Assembly: GCA_030169165.1 (NCBI GenBank)
Contig: CM058040.1
Location: 84,432,373-84,496,372, forward strand
Reading direction: 5' to 3'
Source: Centaurea solstitialis
Taxonomy: Eukaryota; Streptophyta; Magnoliopsida; Asterales; Asteraceae
DNA: 64,000 nucleotides
Shown here one piece after another: positions 26,301 to 36,900 of this stretch. Under the pieces are notes generated by a model, which worked only from the letters and a program-made list of their open reading frames with translations, did not search any database and had not been told where the DNA came from. Numbering within the stretch: position 1 is the stretch's first letter; every line of letters begins with the position of its first letter. The position numbers and the translations under genes were made by a program.

Positions 26301-29284
26301 CCAATTGTTAAACCCCCATATTCAACTAACATAAAGGTTCACTACATACAATTGTTTCCAAAGATGAAGTTTACTTTAGATGACTGGGAATATGAAAATA
26401 AGTCGGATTTAAATTAGCAAACATGAATTATCCTACAAAAGTGTTAACCTCTAAAGATAAATCATTGCTAAGGCTATACTAAGTTGTACCTCGCGTAAGA
26501 TGTCACAAATGCCAAATTTAAAGCAGAGGTGTTCTCCAACTATTCAACGGCAAAAGAAACCCCCCGCCCCAAACCCAAAAATCACTTGCTAATCAAACAA
26601 CCATAAAAATGCAAGTAGTGACTTCCCCATTCCAGTAAAGCGCTACGTTGGTACCTAAAGCATTAGCTGAAGCTCCATCAAAGGGTAAAAGTATTTACTT
26701 ACATTTAATGAATCACGCAGTGAACGGAATGCTTCAGAAGGCAATTCTTCAAAATCTCGCTGCACCTTTTAACAGAAATAAGAAGCACCACATATGGATC
26801 AGCGTAAATAAATGGTTACCATGAAAGTTTGATCACGTTTTGAAGCACATAGTTTGAAAATAATCAGAAGAATACCTTGCTTGATTAAAAGGTGGGTGAG
26901 AATGAATGAAATTACCTTACTTCTGAGAGTCTGTGAGCAGAAAATTTGAGTCTCTACATTGCTACTAGCATCGTGAAGCAAATTATCAGATACCTAGACA
27001 AAATTTAAGAAATGTCAACTTATTTTAATCTACCTTTACAAAGCACATTACAGTTAAATAAGAAAAATGTTTCATTACAACAGCCTTACCATCCACACCA
27101 AATAGTAAACATATTCCCAGCTTAAGAGCATAATGGATAGTTGAAGGTTTATTGAGACCAGAAATGAAAAATAAGAAACACTACATGTCAACAAGGAAAA
27201 CCCATTCGACTTTTCTACCACAAACTAATGTTAGGCACTTGCACAAGAAATCACATTAAACAGAAAACCCAGATCATGAAATGAAAATTGAAACCATCCA
27301 GCAAAACAATATTTCGACACCAAATGATCAAACACCATTGAAACCTGACCTGGTCTAAAGCTTACATTATTCAAATGGGTCTGTTTACTGATTAATGTGT
27401 GGTTCTTTTATAACATCAACTGGCGCATGTTGAAGACAGATCTAAATTGGTTCAGACACTGACACTTACAGAAGACAAAACTACATTTCGAAACCACTGC
27501 AATTGCTGTGATAATTTAACTGATTGAAACTCTAGAAATCTTATTTTCCTTGCTTACCTTTTACATGATTGAAAGATATAGGAGTAACATTGTGCCTTTT
27601 AATATTATATAGAGAATAAATTTTTACTTAAAACTATATAAATGCATGTCTTACAAAATAAGTTGGGTTTTAGATTAGGTTAGTTTAGCACCACTAAAAC
27701 CCCCATCCAGATGATGGCAACAAACGTTTAAATGGACAGATCTCATGAAATCAAATATGCACCCTTGCATATATGTGGCTCTACCATAACACAACATGGC
27801 TTAAATCATCGGTCACTCATCGCTAAGTTTGTGCACAAAAACCAACTCTAGCACCTCGCCTTACAAGTTAGCCAGACTTCTTTTTGGCTAAACAGAAGTT
27901 AGATAGATTTCTAAAATGTTATGATGAGGAATAATAGAGTAGTATTAAAATAAGAACATATAATTATAAAATTCTTGATATAAAGTTGTCTAAACTCAGT
28001 TGATACAATGATAATGGTGTAAACACTGCAACAGTAGAGAAATACAGTTTTGGTGTAGCATGGTGTATTCGTACCAGGAGATACAATTACCTCCATATTT
28101 CCCCAACTTATTCTTACAGAAAACTTAAGTTAAGCTTTTTTATGCTAAAAAGAAAATATGCAATATCATAGACCCTTGTAGTAACTCCCATGTGAATTTT
28201 TGGAATAAATCCATGCCAACACCTGACAATTAGACCATTATTTTCATCAGATCACCTATGTGATCACTTATTTTCATGGTGATCTTTCATGTTTTACTGC
28301 TGCTACTTGTTGCTTATTGTTCTTAACTTGACAGGTCTTCTATCTTATAATACAAGAGCCTCACCCTTGTACAATAACTAACAACAAGCATCATCTACCT
28401 CCATTGACCCTATTCATGTAAGAACTCACCTGCCTTCATCCCAATAAAATCATCTTTACTTGCATAAAAGCAAGGCTAAGAGGAAAGAGATATCAACATA
28501 AGCTGCATTGCTGGAAAGGAAAATCAAGCCTAGCAATTAATAGATAGCCAAGATACTCTAAAAATAAGTAAAAGTTCATCCACTAACATTCACTAAACTA
28601 ACCAAGAGTTATCTTGCATCCTCATGTAAACCTTAGGTGCTGAGAAATTGCTAACCTAGTCCCCTACATGTGTGCCTGATGCCTTACAAGGAAAGAGGTC
28701 AGAAACCCCAAGAAATTTATTCATCTAAAGCAGGTGATGTAACTAAAAGTCTATTCATCTATACACTAGTGATTTCAGTACTTATTAAGGTCCTTTAAAA
28801 AAGAAGTTCCAAGTTCTAAAACCTAAAACTTAAACATTTTACAACAGATAAAGCTTGCAACTTTGAGATTTCTCATTCTAGCAATTCTAAAATCCATTTA
28901 GTATTTACTAGGACTTTCCACTTCAAACCTGTTCCAATAATCATTAAATCAATAACATACGGGTAGCATTAAAAATTAATTATTACACTCACTCTCAATA
29001 GAGACCAAACCTAGATGATTATTTAACATTTAACAATAACAACAAAAAGAGTAATGATTGAATACAAATTAATACTAGGTTAAAGAGTTGGATGTTGAAT
29101 TGATGATAATCCACAGTAGTATAGTATTAATAGAGATTGATTGAAGTGAAATCAAACAAACCTGCCAAGCATCGATAGTTCGTTGGAAGTTTTGAAGCCA
29201 TTGATCGGCTTGAGAACGAACGGCATCATCTGGATGATGATAGAGTGCGTTCAATGCTTCTTTCACAATATTCTCCAGCGCCAT
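12575..29284 (-). CDS. MOS14: Transportin-SR / MOS14-type importin-beta nuclear import receptor, 27 exons
   Basis: Importin-beta family carrier; in plants this type imports SR splicing factors. Exons in gene order: 29162-29284, 26916-26993, 26703-26765, 26240-26287, 25983-26130, 25526-25657, 24349-24389, 24095-24186, 22623-22750, 22127-22202, 21887-22007, 21712-21811, 21419-21500, 20437-20519, 15901-16020, 15689-15740, 15334-15489, 15060-15183, 14907-14988, 14744-14832, 14578-14652, 14440-14494, 14241-14360, 14078-14170, 13845-13990, 12994-13171, 12575-12853. Nearly all borders are GT-AG with consistent phases and give about 960 aa, the usual family length. The N-terminus has VKEALNALYHHPDDAVR and the C-terminus ELSEVCRRNRTVQE; HEAT-type helices fill the rest. 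Another in-frame Met lies four codons upstream (29296). The exon 4/5 junction is one base out of phase with the canonical donor. Intron 14 carries a SINE and a copia remnant; intron 8 a hAT element. Confidence 0.93.
17370..17557 (-). mobile_element. tRNA-derived SINE in MOS14 intron 14
   Basis: On the minus strand, A-box TAGCCTAGTGG and B-box GATTCGAGCCC, then a GC-rich body and a short A-rich end. Same family as 11175 and 11788 by shared body words (GACTAATCC, CGGCAATTTTGG). GC-rich against a very AT-rich intron. Confidence 0.75.
18541..20400 (+). mobile_element. Degraded Ty1-copia retrotransposon (pol 3' part and 3' LTR)
   Basis: Plus-strand reading in broken frames gives reverse-transcriptase-like pieces (KSLYGLNQSP near 19105-19135; VYMEIPL-like just before), then RNase H-like pieces (NEYLKKVYQILRSLKM at 19655-19700; ITWQSKKTSSSLLSLKK near 19835-19880). 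A purine tract GTGGGGGAG (20143-20151) is followed by an LTR-like start TGTTGAAATAATTC at 20152. Frames are broken throughout and no 5' LTR was found, so it is dead. It lies antisense in MOS14 intron 14 and explains most of that intron's 4.4 kb. Confidence 0.8.
19176..19234. repeat. TA/TG microsatellite inside the copia remnant
   Basis: (TA)n-(TG)n-(TA)n tract interrupting the reverse-transcriptase region. Confidence 0.9.
22966..22998. repeat. (AG)n followed by a G run
   Basis: An AG dinucleotide tract then about ten G, in MOS14 intron 8. Homopolymer length here is likely to be unreliable in an assembly. Confidence 0.9.
23276..23336. repeat. (CT)n(AT)n(AC)n compound microsatellite
   Basis: Compound dinucleotide tract in MOS14 intron 8, just upstream of the hAT element at 23393. 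Confidence 0.9.
23393..23752. mobile_element. hAT non-autonomous element in MOS14 intron 8
   Basis: TGCAATTC is perfectly duplicated at 23385-23392 and 23753-23760. Ends AGGGATGTGCACTC and ACAAGGTGTGCATC (reverse complement). Interior rich in CCAAAC/GGTTTGG words. 360 bp, no coding capacity. Confidence 0.8.
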
Positions 29285-29430
29285 CAATCGCCCCAAATCC
29301 AGATAGATACAAGATTGGTGTGTATATCTCTTAATCGTATAATGAATGAATGATAGTAATGAAAAAGAGAGAATGTCTATTTTAGTGTGAGAGAGATATA
29401 TGATGTTTTCGGAGGTTTTTGGCGCCCGTG

Positions 29431-29470
29431 TGTAGTTGTAGTTGTAGTTGTAGTTGTAGTAGTAGAAGAG
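29431..29470. repeat. (TTGTAG)n short tandem repeat upstream of MOS14
   Basis: About five TTGTAG units then two TAG units, some 150 bp upstream of the MOS14 start codon, probably in the promoter or 5' leader. The plus-strand ORF across it (poly-valine) is an artefact of the repeat. Confidence 0.85.
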
Positions 29471-30215
29471 AGGGAGGTTTCAACAAGGGTTCTTGATTTT
29501 GGGGTGGGTGCTGGTGGAAGAAAATCACTAGTAATTGTTATCAGCCGTCTCATAGATCGATCTCATCTCTGCCCTTTTCTACCTTTGAAATTTGGTCACT
29601 CGTCAAGTTCAAATTTTATTTCGGGTCGGGTCAAACAAGTTTTAGTTTTCTTTTGGGTCAAATCAGGTTCAAATCAAAGAATTTATGGATTTCATCAAAA
29701 TTCTCAATCTCATTAATTTCCATGTTTTTTACTACTAATATTCATCTTTATTATATTTATTATTATTATTGATTATTGATCTACAAAGATTTACAATTGT
29801 CCTTACTTATAAATCTAAAAGTCAAACATAAAATCACGAAAAGAATTGAATTATAACTCCAGTTTATTCCATGTCACTTGAACTTTTAGTTTGGAAATAT
29901 TATTCCATTTCATTTCAATTCTTACAAATTATATATATTACTATTAGTCAACTATCTTCATTCAATTGAAGAAAAGGTATATAATTAAACAAATCTAATG
30001 TAATTATCGGTTATTTAATCAACCTATATATTTTTTATTATGTGATTACAAATCAAAGCTAATGAATCCTCCTATTGATATAAGTTTCCGATATACAAAA
30101 TACAAGAAAGAAAACGAAAACATTTATACATGTATGCATTTAGATAGTTACATTAACAGTCCCTGTGTGCGATAACTTTATGAAAATAATGAGCTTCTTT
30201 CTACGTGTTTAGAAG

Positions 30216-30778
30216 TAGGGGTGAGCAAAAAAAACCGAAACTGAACCAAAACTGAAAAAACCGAACCAATACTAAAACTGACGCTTTTGGTTTTTAAAAG
30301 TATAAAAACCGATTTTTTCGGTTTGGTTCGGTTTTATGTTTCAAAACCGAACCAAACCGAAGTACAAACCGAAACCAAACTAAATATTAGGGTTTATAAC
30401 TCAAAATAATATGTCCGGTCCTATTTTAAGTAACATATTGCCTTGAATACACATATATAATTCTTAAAACACTATCCATTTCTTTATTTTGCCATCATTC
30501 TTCTTTTATTATTTTGAAGTATATAGTTTTAAATACAGATATTACTCACACGCACTTATTAAGATGAATTATCTTTAGCTATCATAATAAATTACAAAAC
30601 ACGAGATTGTGTCTTATTCGGTAAGCAATTCATGATTAATATATTATGTTTATTTTTTTGGTTTTTGGTTTTGGAACAAAAACCAAAACGGTTTTGGTTT
30701 TGGTTTTGGTTTTTCTAAAAACCGAAATTTTCGATTTGGTTTTGGTTTTACCTCAAAACCGAACCGAGCACATCCCTA
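30216..30778. mobile_element. hAT non-autonomous element, 563 bp, perfect 8-bp TSD
   Basis: TTTAGAAG at 30208-30215 and 30779-30786. Ends TAGGGGTGAGCAAA and TAGGGATGTGCTC (reverse complement). Both ends carry oppositely oriented AAACCGAACC / GGTTTTGGTT arrays around a unique AT-rich core. Confidence 0.85.
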
Positions 30779-30786
30779 TTTAGAAG

Positions 30787-31450
30787 AAAGATCACAGCAA
30801 TCATTCATTGGGCTTCTCTTCTTGGGCTTCCACGTTTATTTCTTGCATTTTGCATATAGAGATTTGAGCCCTTTTGTATGTTTTTCAATTTGTTGGCTTA
30901 ACACTCACAATCTTAACCATATAAAAGATTGCACCTTTTTAGACTTACACTTCTTTAAGACATGCTGCCTTTTTTCTAGCTCCAATGAATTCTTGAAATT
31001 GTTTGTGGGTTTTGTTTTTGTACAATTTGGTATCTTGAGTTTTTGAAATTACTGTACATAATATATTCGTATAGAGTGTTGCTTTGGACATGCACTTTGT
31101 ATCACATTATTTTTTGTTTTCATTATCTTATACAGAATGATCGGGATCTCAAATAACATCTTTTAGTGAAATTCATGCTTAATTTTGATCAATAAAAGAG
31201 ATCAAGAATTCCCTTTTTAGTTAGTTACCTTTCATCCCATGCATTTGTGTGTGAACTTGTAATCAAATAACGATGGTTGTTGATCACAATGAAAATCATT
31301 GGTCATTGACATGATAAGATGTCAAAATCATTTCGTTATTTAGATCTATACTTCAAAATAAGGTGAGACATCATAATAATGTTATCAAGTGGTAAGGAGA
31401 AGCAAAGAGATTGAAGGATCAAATTCGTGTTTTCATCGTCATGTCTTAAA
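30787..31450. other. Intergenic DNA, nothing recognised
   Basis: AT-rich; one plus-strand ORF of 74 codons (30822-31046) is rich in Phe and Cys from low-complexity T tracts and has no recognisable motif. Confidence 0.45.
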
Positions 31451-31693
31451 GGTATGATCTTTTTTTTAACAACGGATAACACACGTGCACCTCCCGACAC
31501 GAAGTCGGCGAGGTATCCAGATCCATACGGGCACCTGACTAATCCTCGACGACCATGGACCAACTTGAAAGCCAACTCATGTCAAGGTATTGCCACATGC
31601 TCACCCCATGAATCGAACCCGGGTAGACAGGAATGTCATTCATTATCCCTTCCAATGATGTTACCAACCACTAAGTTGCTACTAATGCTTTGA
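31451..31693 (-). mobile_element. tRNA-derived SINE copy
   Basis: On the minus strand, an A-box-like stretch with TTAGTGGTTGG, a perfect B-box GGTTCGATTC, a GC-rich body containing TATGGATCTGGATACCTCGC, ending at an A run (T run on plus at 31460-31467). The body matches the 11788 copy (GTATGGATCCAGATACC). Confidence 0.75.
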
Positions 31694-31903
31694 TTAAAGA
31701 TATGCTCATTTGAATTCATTTGCTTAGTTTTAATTGATGTGTCTTTTATATGCTATATTTGCTCTTAGGTTTGTTGGTTGTTACTTGTTAGTCTTTGGAA
31801 TTTTCTTCTTTTATGCATGTCATAAGAACTTAAACTCCAATGTTGATGCTCAAGCTAGCTTAGGGGTCATTTACTTATGCTTATTCATTAAGCACTTATT
31901 GGG

Positions 31904-32312
31904 CAGGGACGGACCTAGATTTTTTTTTAATGGTGGCACCATTATAAGGAACGTTTGTAGAGATATTTTTTTATTAAGTCAATATTGGTTGGTTTTCTCG
32001 ATTTTTAAATGAAAAGTCTCATGTTCAAGTTTTGTTATCACAATTTTTTAAGAAACACTGATAAATATGATATTAAAAGCTAAAAGCTAAAAAAAATAAC
32101 TCTTACAAGATTTGAACCCATTACCTTCCTTTTGGAAAACAAGGAACTAACCAACTCACCCAATGAGAGTTTGTGTCTTTATTGCAGTTTTAAAATACAT
32201 ATGGTGACACACAACAAATAAATACGGTGGCACTTTCACGACCTTTACACTGTAACGGATGAACGATACGGTGGCCCGTGCCACCGTGGCCACCACTGCA
32301 AGTCTGTCCCTG
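31904..32312. mobile_element. hAT non-autonomous element, 409 bp
   Basis: TTATTGGG (31896-31903) and TTACTGGG (32313-32320) flank it, one mismatch. Ends CAGGGACGGACCTAGA and CAGGGACAGACTTGCA (reverse complement). Shares the start CAGGG(A/G)(C/A)GGACCTAGA plus a T run with the element at 50912. Confidence 0.8.
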
Positions 32313-32629
32313 TTACTGGGTGAATTTACCTTTCGGGATGAACATGGCAAGGACTAGCATCTTATTCGATAAGAGCAATGACGTGAATCAAGAGTCTTAC
32401 TCGGTAGGTGAAATTGACGAGTCTTACCTGGTAAGTGCTTATCGGGTAAATTGTTACATACTATACCGTTTTGAGAGACTAAAATGTTGCCCGATATGGT
32501 AGATGATAGTGTTCAGTTTCACCGTTAAACGCTTACCGGGTAAGTGTTTAAAAAAAAAAAGATCACTTTGGGCATTTTTTTTTTCTTCCTTTTTGACGTT
32601 TCTTTTTCTTAATGCAAGCAAATTTATAC

Positions 32630-33217
32630 TAGGGTTGTGCATGGTCCGCTTTGACCAGTTTGAGCCTAAAATCTCGGCCAAACCGGTACCCCCGGTTTGA
32701 TAATCATTCAAACCAAACTGGCCAATTTATTGTGTCAAACCAATATAAACCGGTTTGGTTTGGCCGGTTTGACCTGAATGAGGATTGAGGACGAGCTTGC
32801 GTTTTCCAATTGATGATCGCATGAAAAGGAGTTGATGGCGGTATCCCTTGTTGGTTCTCTACTGTTGGGCTATGATTTGGGATTTAGGGGAGTTGTTTAA
32901 CAAAGGCAAATAAATAAGTTGAAAAGATAAAAAAGTTAATCCATGGTTTTAAATTAAAAAAAAAAGAGGACCATATCTTATTGACACGGATTGTTTACGT
33001 GCCTCATGTATACTTAATCATATACAATACACACACACACACACATACCCCGATCCGGATCGGTTTAAACTACCGGTTATGTCCCTAAAACCACAAACCA
33101 TATTAACGGTTTATAAAAAACAGAGACTACCGGCCTGAATAATGATGGCTAAACCAAACAAAATTGGTTTGGTTCAGTCGATTTATTCGGTTTTTGGCCA
33201 AAACATGCACACCCTTA
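32630..33217. mobile_element. hAT non-autonomous element, 588 bp
   Basis: ATTTATAC (32622-32629) and TTTTATAC (33218-33225), one mismatch. Ends TAGGGTTGTGCATGG and TAAGGGTGTGCATGT (reverse complement). AAACCGGT and GGTTTGG arrays lie at both ends. Confidence 0.8.
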
Positions 33218-33923
33218 TTTTATACTACTTTCTTCATGAATATTGTGATGTTTTACTTGATGCAAGTCAAATCCGTTTAATAACGAGAAAACCGAGAATT
33301 CTACCTTCATAACATGAGAACAATATAATGATGATGGACAAATGATACCTTAAGTTGAGACCATTTTAAAACAGAAAAACAATTCCAAATTATAACTTAA
33401 GTTGAGACCATTTTTTCAAAAGTTTATCATATAGACTATATAGTCTTTTAGTGTTATTAGTTTTTTTGGTCACAAGTCACAACAAGATATTAACCAATCT
33501 CTAACTAAAAGCAAACAAAAATACCATAATTCAAATTTCACCATTTAAAAAAAAAGGCCCTTGTAATAATGTATTTTTATAACATGAGGTGTCACATGTG
33601 GTTATGGTAATATTTCAAAAGTGCATGATGAAACGTTAATTCAGGCTAAAAAAATCCCCATATTACACCTCTTCTTCTATTTTTGGAACCAAAATTATGT
33701 CTCTTCCAATTCCTCCAGAATTACCCAAGAAATCTTGATACCTCGATTCGTTCGTTATTCTATCTCTTTCTTTCTCTCCTCAAACAGTTCGAGCGAGAGA
33801 GAGAGAAGGAGGTGGATCATGATCTCGTCGTTTTCGATCGTTTCATCCCCTTCTCTGTCGTTCCACAACCAACGAACCCGCTAGATCCATCCATCTCTCC
33901 ACTTATCGTATCTCGATCCACCA

Positions 33924-36900
33924 ATGGCATCGTCTAAACGATCGTTCAAGATGTTTGTCGTCCAAGAGCTCGGCGGGGTCCCACAATTCCTCGTGTGGGC
34001 CCTTCTCGAATGGATCCTAATCGCGACGCTTTACCTCGACGGCTTCCTTGCGTTCCTCTCCAGCACGTTTGCCAACATCTTCGAGCTCGAGCCTCCGTGC
34101 GTGCTATGCACTCGTGTCGACCACGCGCTCCTGGGCCGGGACCCGCACACGTACTACAACAACTCCATTTGCGAAAGCCACAAGAAGGACATATCGTTGT
34201 TGGCCTACTGCCACGTCCACCGAAAACTCTCCGACATCCAGAGCATGTGCGAGGGCTGCCTTCTTTCGTTTGCGACCGAGAAAGAATCCGATTACAAGTC
34301 GTTGTTGGGGAGCTCGCAGAACGACAACAAGGTGCTCGCGAAGACGGTTAACGACGACGGCATGGTTGATGTGAAGCGATGTTCGTGTTGTGGAGAGCCT
34401 TTGAAGACGAAAGCTGTTTCGAAAAGTTTTTCTAGAAGCTTCTCGAACCTTCTTGCGATTGGAGCGACTTCGTCTCCTCGAGGACTAGCAGTGGGTTCTC
34501 CTAGAGGAATAGCGGCGGGTTCTTCTCCTCGAGCAATGATGGCAACTCTTTCTCCTAGAACGTGTTTCACGCCAAATGCATGGAAAACCGAGGATTCGCG
34601 ATATACGGAGCTCAGATTTGTATCGGATTGGGAACCAGATATGCCGGATTACGACTATGGATTTAGCACCTATGCCAAAAGTGAGCTATACTTTTATCAG
34701 GTTGGATTCCAGTGAGAAGTTAAAGGTTAACGTGAGAAGTGGTTGGATGCACATGATGATGAGATGCTCCGGATCAATTTCCTTCTAAGAGCAATTCATC
34801 ATTTTATGTGAGGGAATGAGATTAACAGACATCAAGGGTTCAGATCCACTTCTCACATTTCTTACCGTTAACTTAACTTCTCACAAGATCCTACACCCGC
34901 TTTTAGTTGCAACTTGCAAGCACAATAAAATCAGCTTTATAGGATGCAAGATGTCTAAATGTCCTAACAGGCGTATTTATAGGGGTTAAGGTTATATCGC
35001 TAATCAATTGTGCATCCTATGTATAATGGTACCATAAGCTGATAAAACATCCTAACAACTTTTTATGGACAATCTTGAAATAAAAATATAAAATGCCGTT
35101 GAAATGCCGTTAAAAAAAAGTATAAAACTTGACATTATATGCAAAAATATCTTATATAAAGATGTTTTTTTTTTACGAGGCACTTCTCAATATTGTCCTA
35201 AAAAATGCTAACATGGTATTTTATTTAAAAAATAAGGTGAAAAAATAGTTTGTTAGGATGGCCAAATAGGTTCCAACATCCTATTTTAACACTTTAAAAT
35301 ATGGTGCTACATTCTAAGTCATTGGGATATTTAGACATATTTACATCAAGATCCGAATCATAATCAATATATAATAATCTAAGTTTCTAATGGATGTTTA
35401 TGTAGAAGACATGAAATCTGCAACAATCCAATTTCTGCAAGATTCTGAAGATATGAATGATGAATCTTTGAAAACCCCAAATTTGATAAGGAGTAACAAC
35501 AGATTCTTTGGAATACCACTCAATGAGTCAACTGCAGATAGTCCGAGATGGGCGAGCAAGACTCCGAAGAAACCGGTAACCGAAAAAACCGAAATTTCTT
35601 TGGACACGATCGACGAATCTCAAGGAGATGGCGATTCGAGCCTCCAGTGCTTAAAGAAACAAGCCCGTATAGACCGAAAGAACCTCCTAACGTTAACGAG
35701 GGAGCTGGAGGAAGAACGGAGCGCTGCCGCCGTTGCCGCCAACAACGCGATGGCGATGATCACGCGCTTGCAGGCCGAGAAGGCGGCAGTGCAAATGGAG
35801 GCGTTGCAGTATCAGAGGATGATGGAAGAGCAAGCCGAATACGATCAAGAAGCCATTCAGATACTTCAAGATTTGGTGGCCAAAAGAGACGATCAGATGA
35901 AGGTTATGGAATCGGAACTCGAGAGTTACAGAGAAAGATACGGAGAACTTAGGAAAGTAGGTAGCGATCAATGTGAAGCCGATGCCGATGATGATTACCA
36001 GGAGTGGAGATCTCAATCTAACGTGTCGTCTTCCGGCGAGAAATCCGAGGCCGAGACCCCGTTGGAACGGGATTATGTCGATCCCGCGAGCCCGTTGGAA
36101 CCGGAATACGTCGATCCAGTGGAACCAGCGAGCCCATTGGAACGGGATTACGTCGATCCCGCGAGCCCGTTGGAACGGGATTATGTCGATCCCGGTAGTC
36201 CGTTGGAACGGGATTATGTTGATCCCAGTAGTCCGTTAGAAAGCGAGCATGAAAAAATGGGAAGCCCGTTGAAACAAGATCGTGAAGAGTCCGGGAGGGG
36301 TTCTTCTGGAAGGGATCGTGACGAATTCGCCGAGACCCACTCCGAAAGATTTGTAGAAACCGAAAGGGACACTTATGTGGAATCATTGTTCGATTTCGAA
36401 AACGAAAAACGTCAACTTTACAGTATGTTGAAGAATCTAGAAAACCACATCCAGGCATCTTCCGACGATGATGAAGAATGGGACGATGATAAAGATATAG
36501 GTATTACAACTCTCTTCTTTTTGACTTCAAATACCAGCATGTTTTCGTGAAACCGAGAAGACCACAAGAATAACAGTGATTTATAGCAAAAACATTGTGA
36601 AGGTTCAGGTTTTTTTGTACCTTCATAGTATTTTGCTATGAATATTTAGTATTACTTTGTGGTGTGAAGATGTCATGGAACACATGAACCCAACCCTATA
36701 AAGACATAGGTAATACAACTCTATTGTATTTCAATGAACTTTCACAACAAAAACACTATAAGGCTGTTGGGAAGGTTTTTGGGTTTTTTGTTACCTATAC
36801 AGTGGTTTGCTAGGAATGTTCTGTTTTACTTTAGGTAAATTACATATTTGGTCGATGTGGTTTATACTTTATTGCATTGTTGGTCTCTATTTTAAAATAA

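Noticed and set aside
33995..34374. Two long plus-strand ORFs overlapping MYOB exon 1 in other frames
   Set aside because: Arg/Ala/Pro-rich frame shadows of a GC-rich exon; the MYOB frame has the recognisable protein.
36018..36458. 146-codon antisense ORF with a repeated peptide
   Set aside because: It is the reverse strand of the MYOB 33-bp repeat; the repeat comes from the sense gene.
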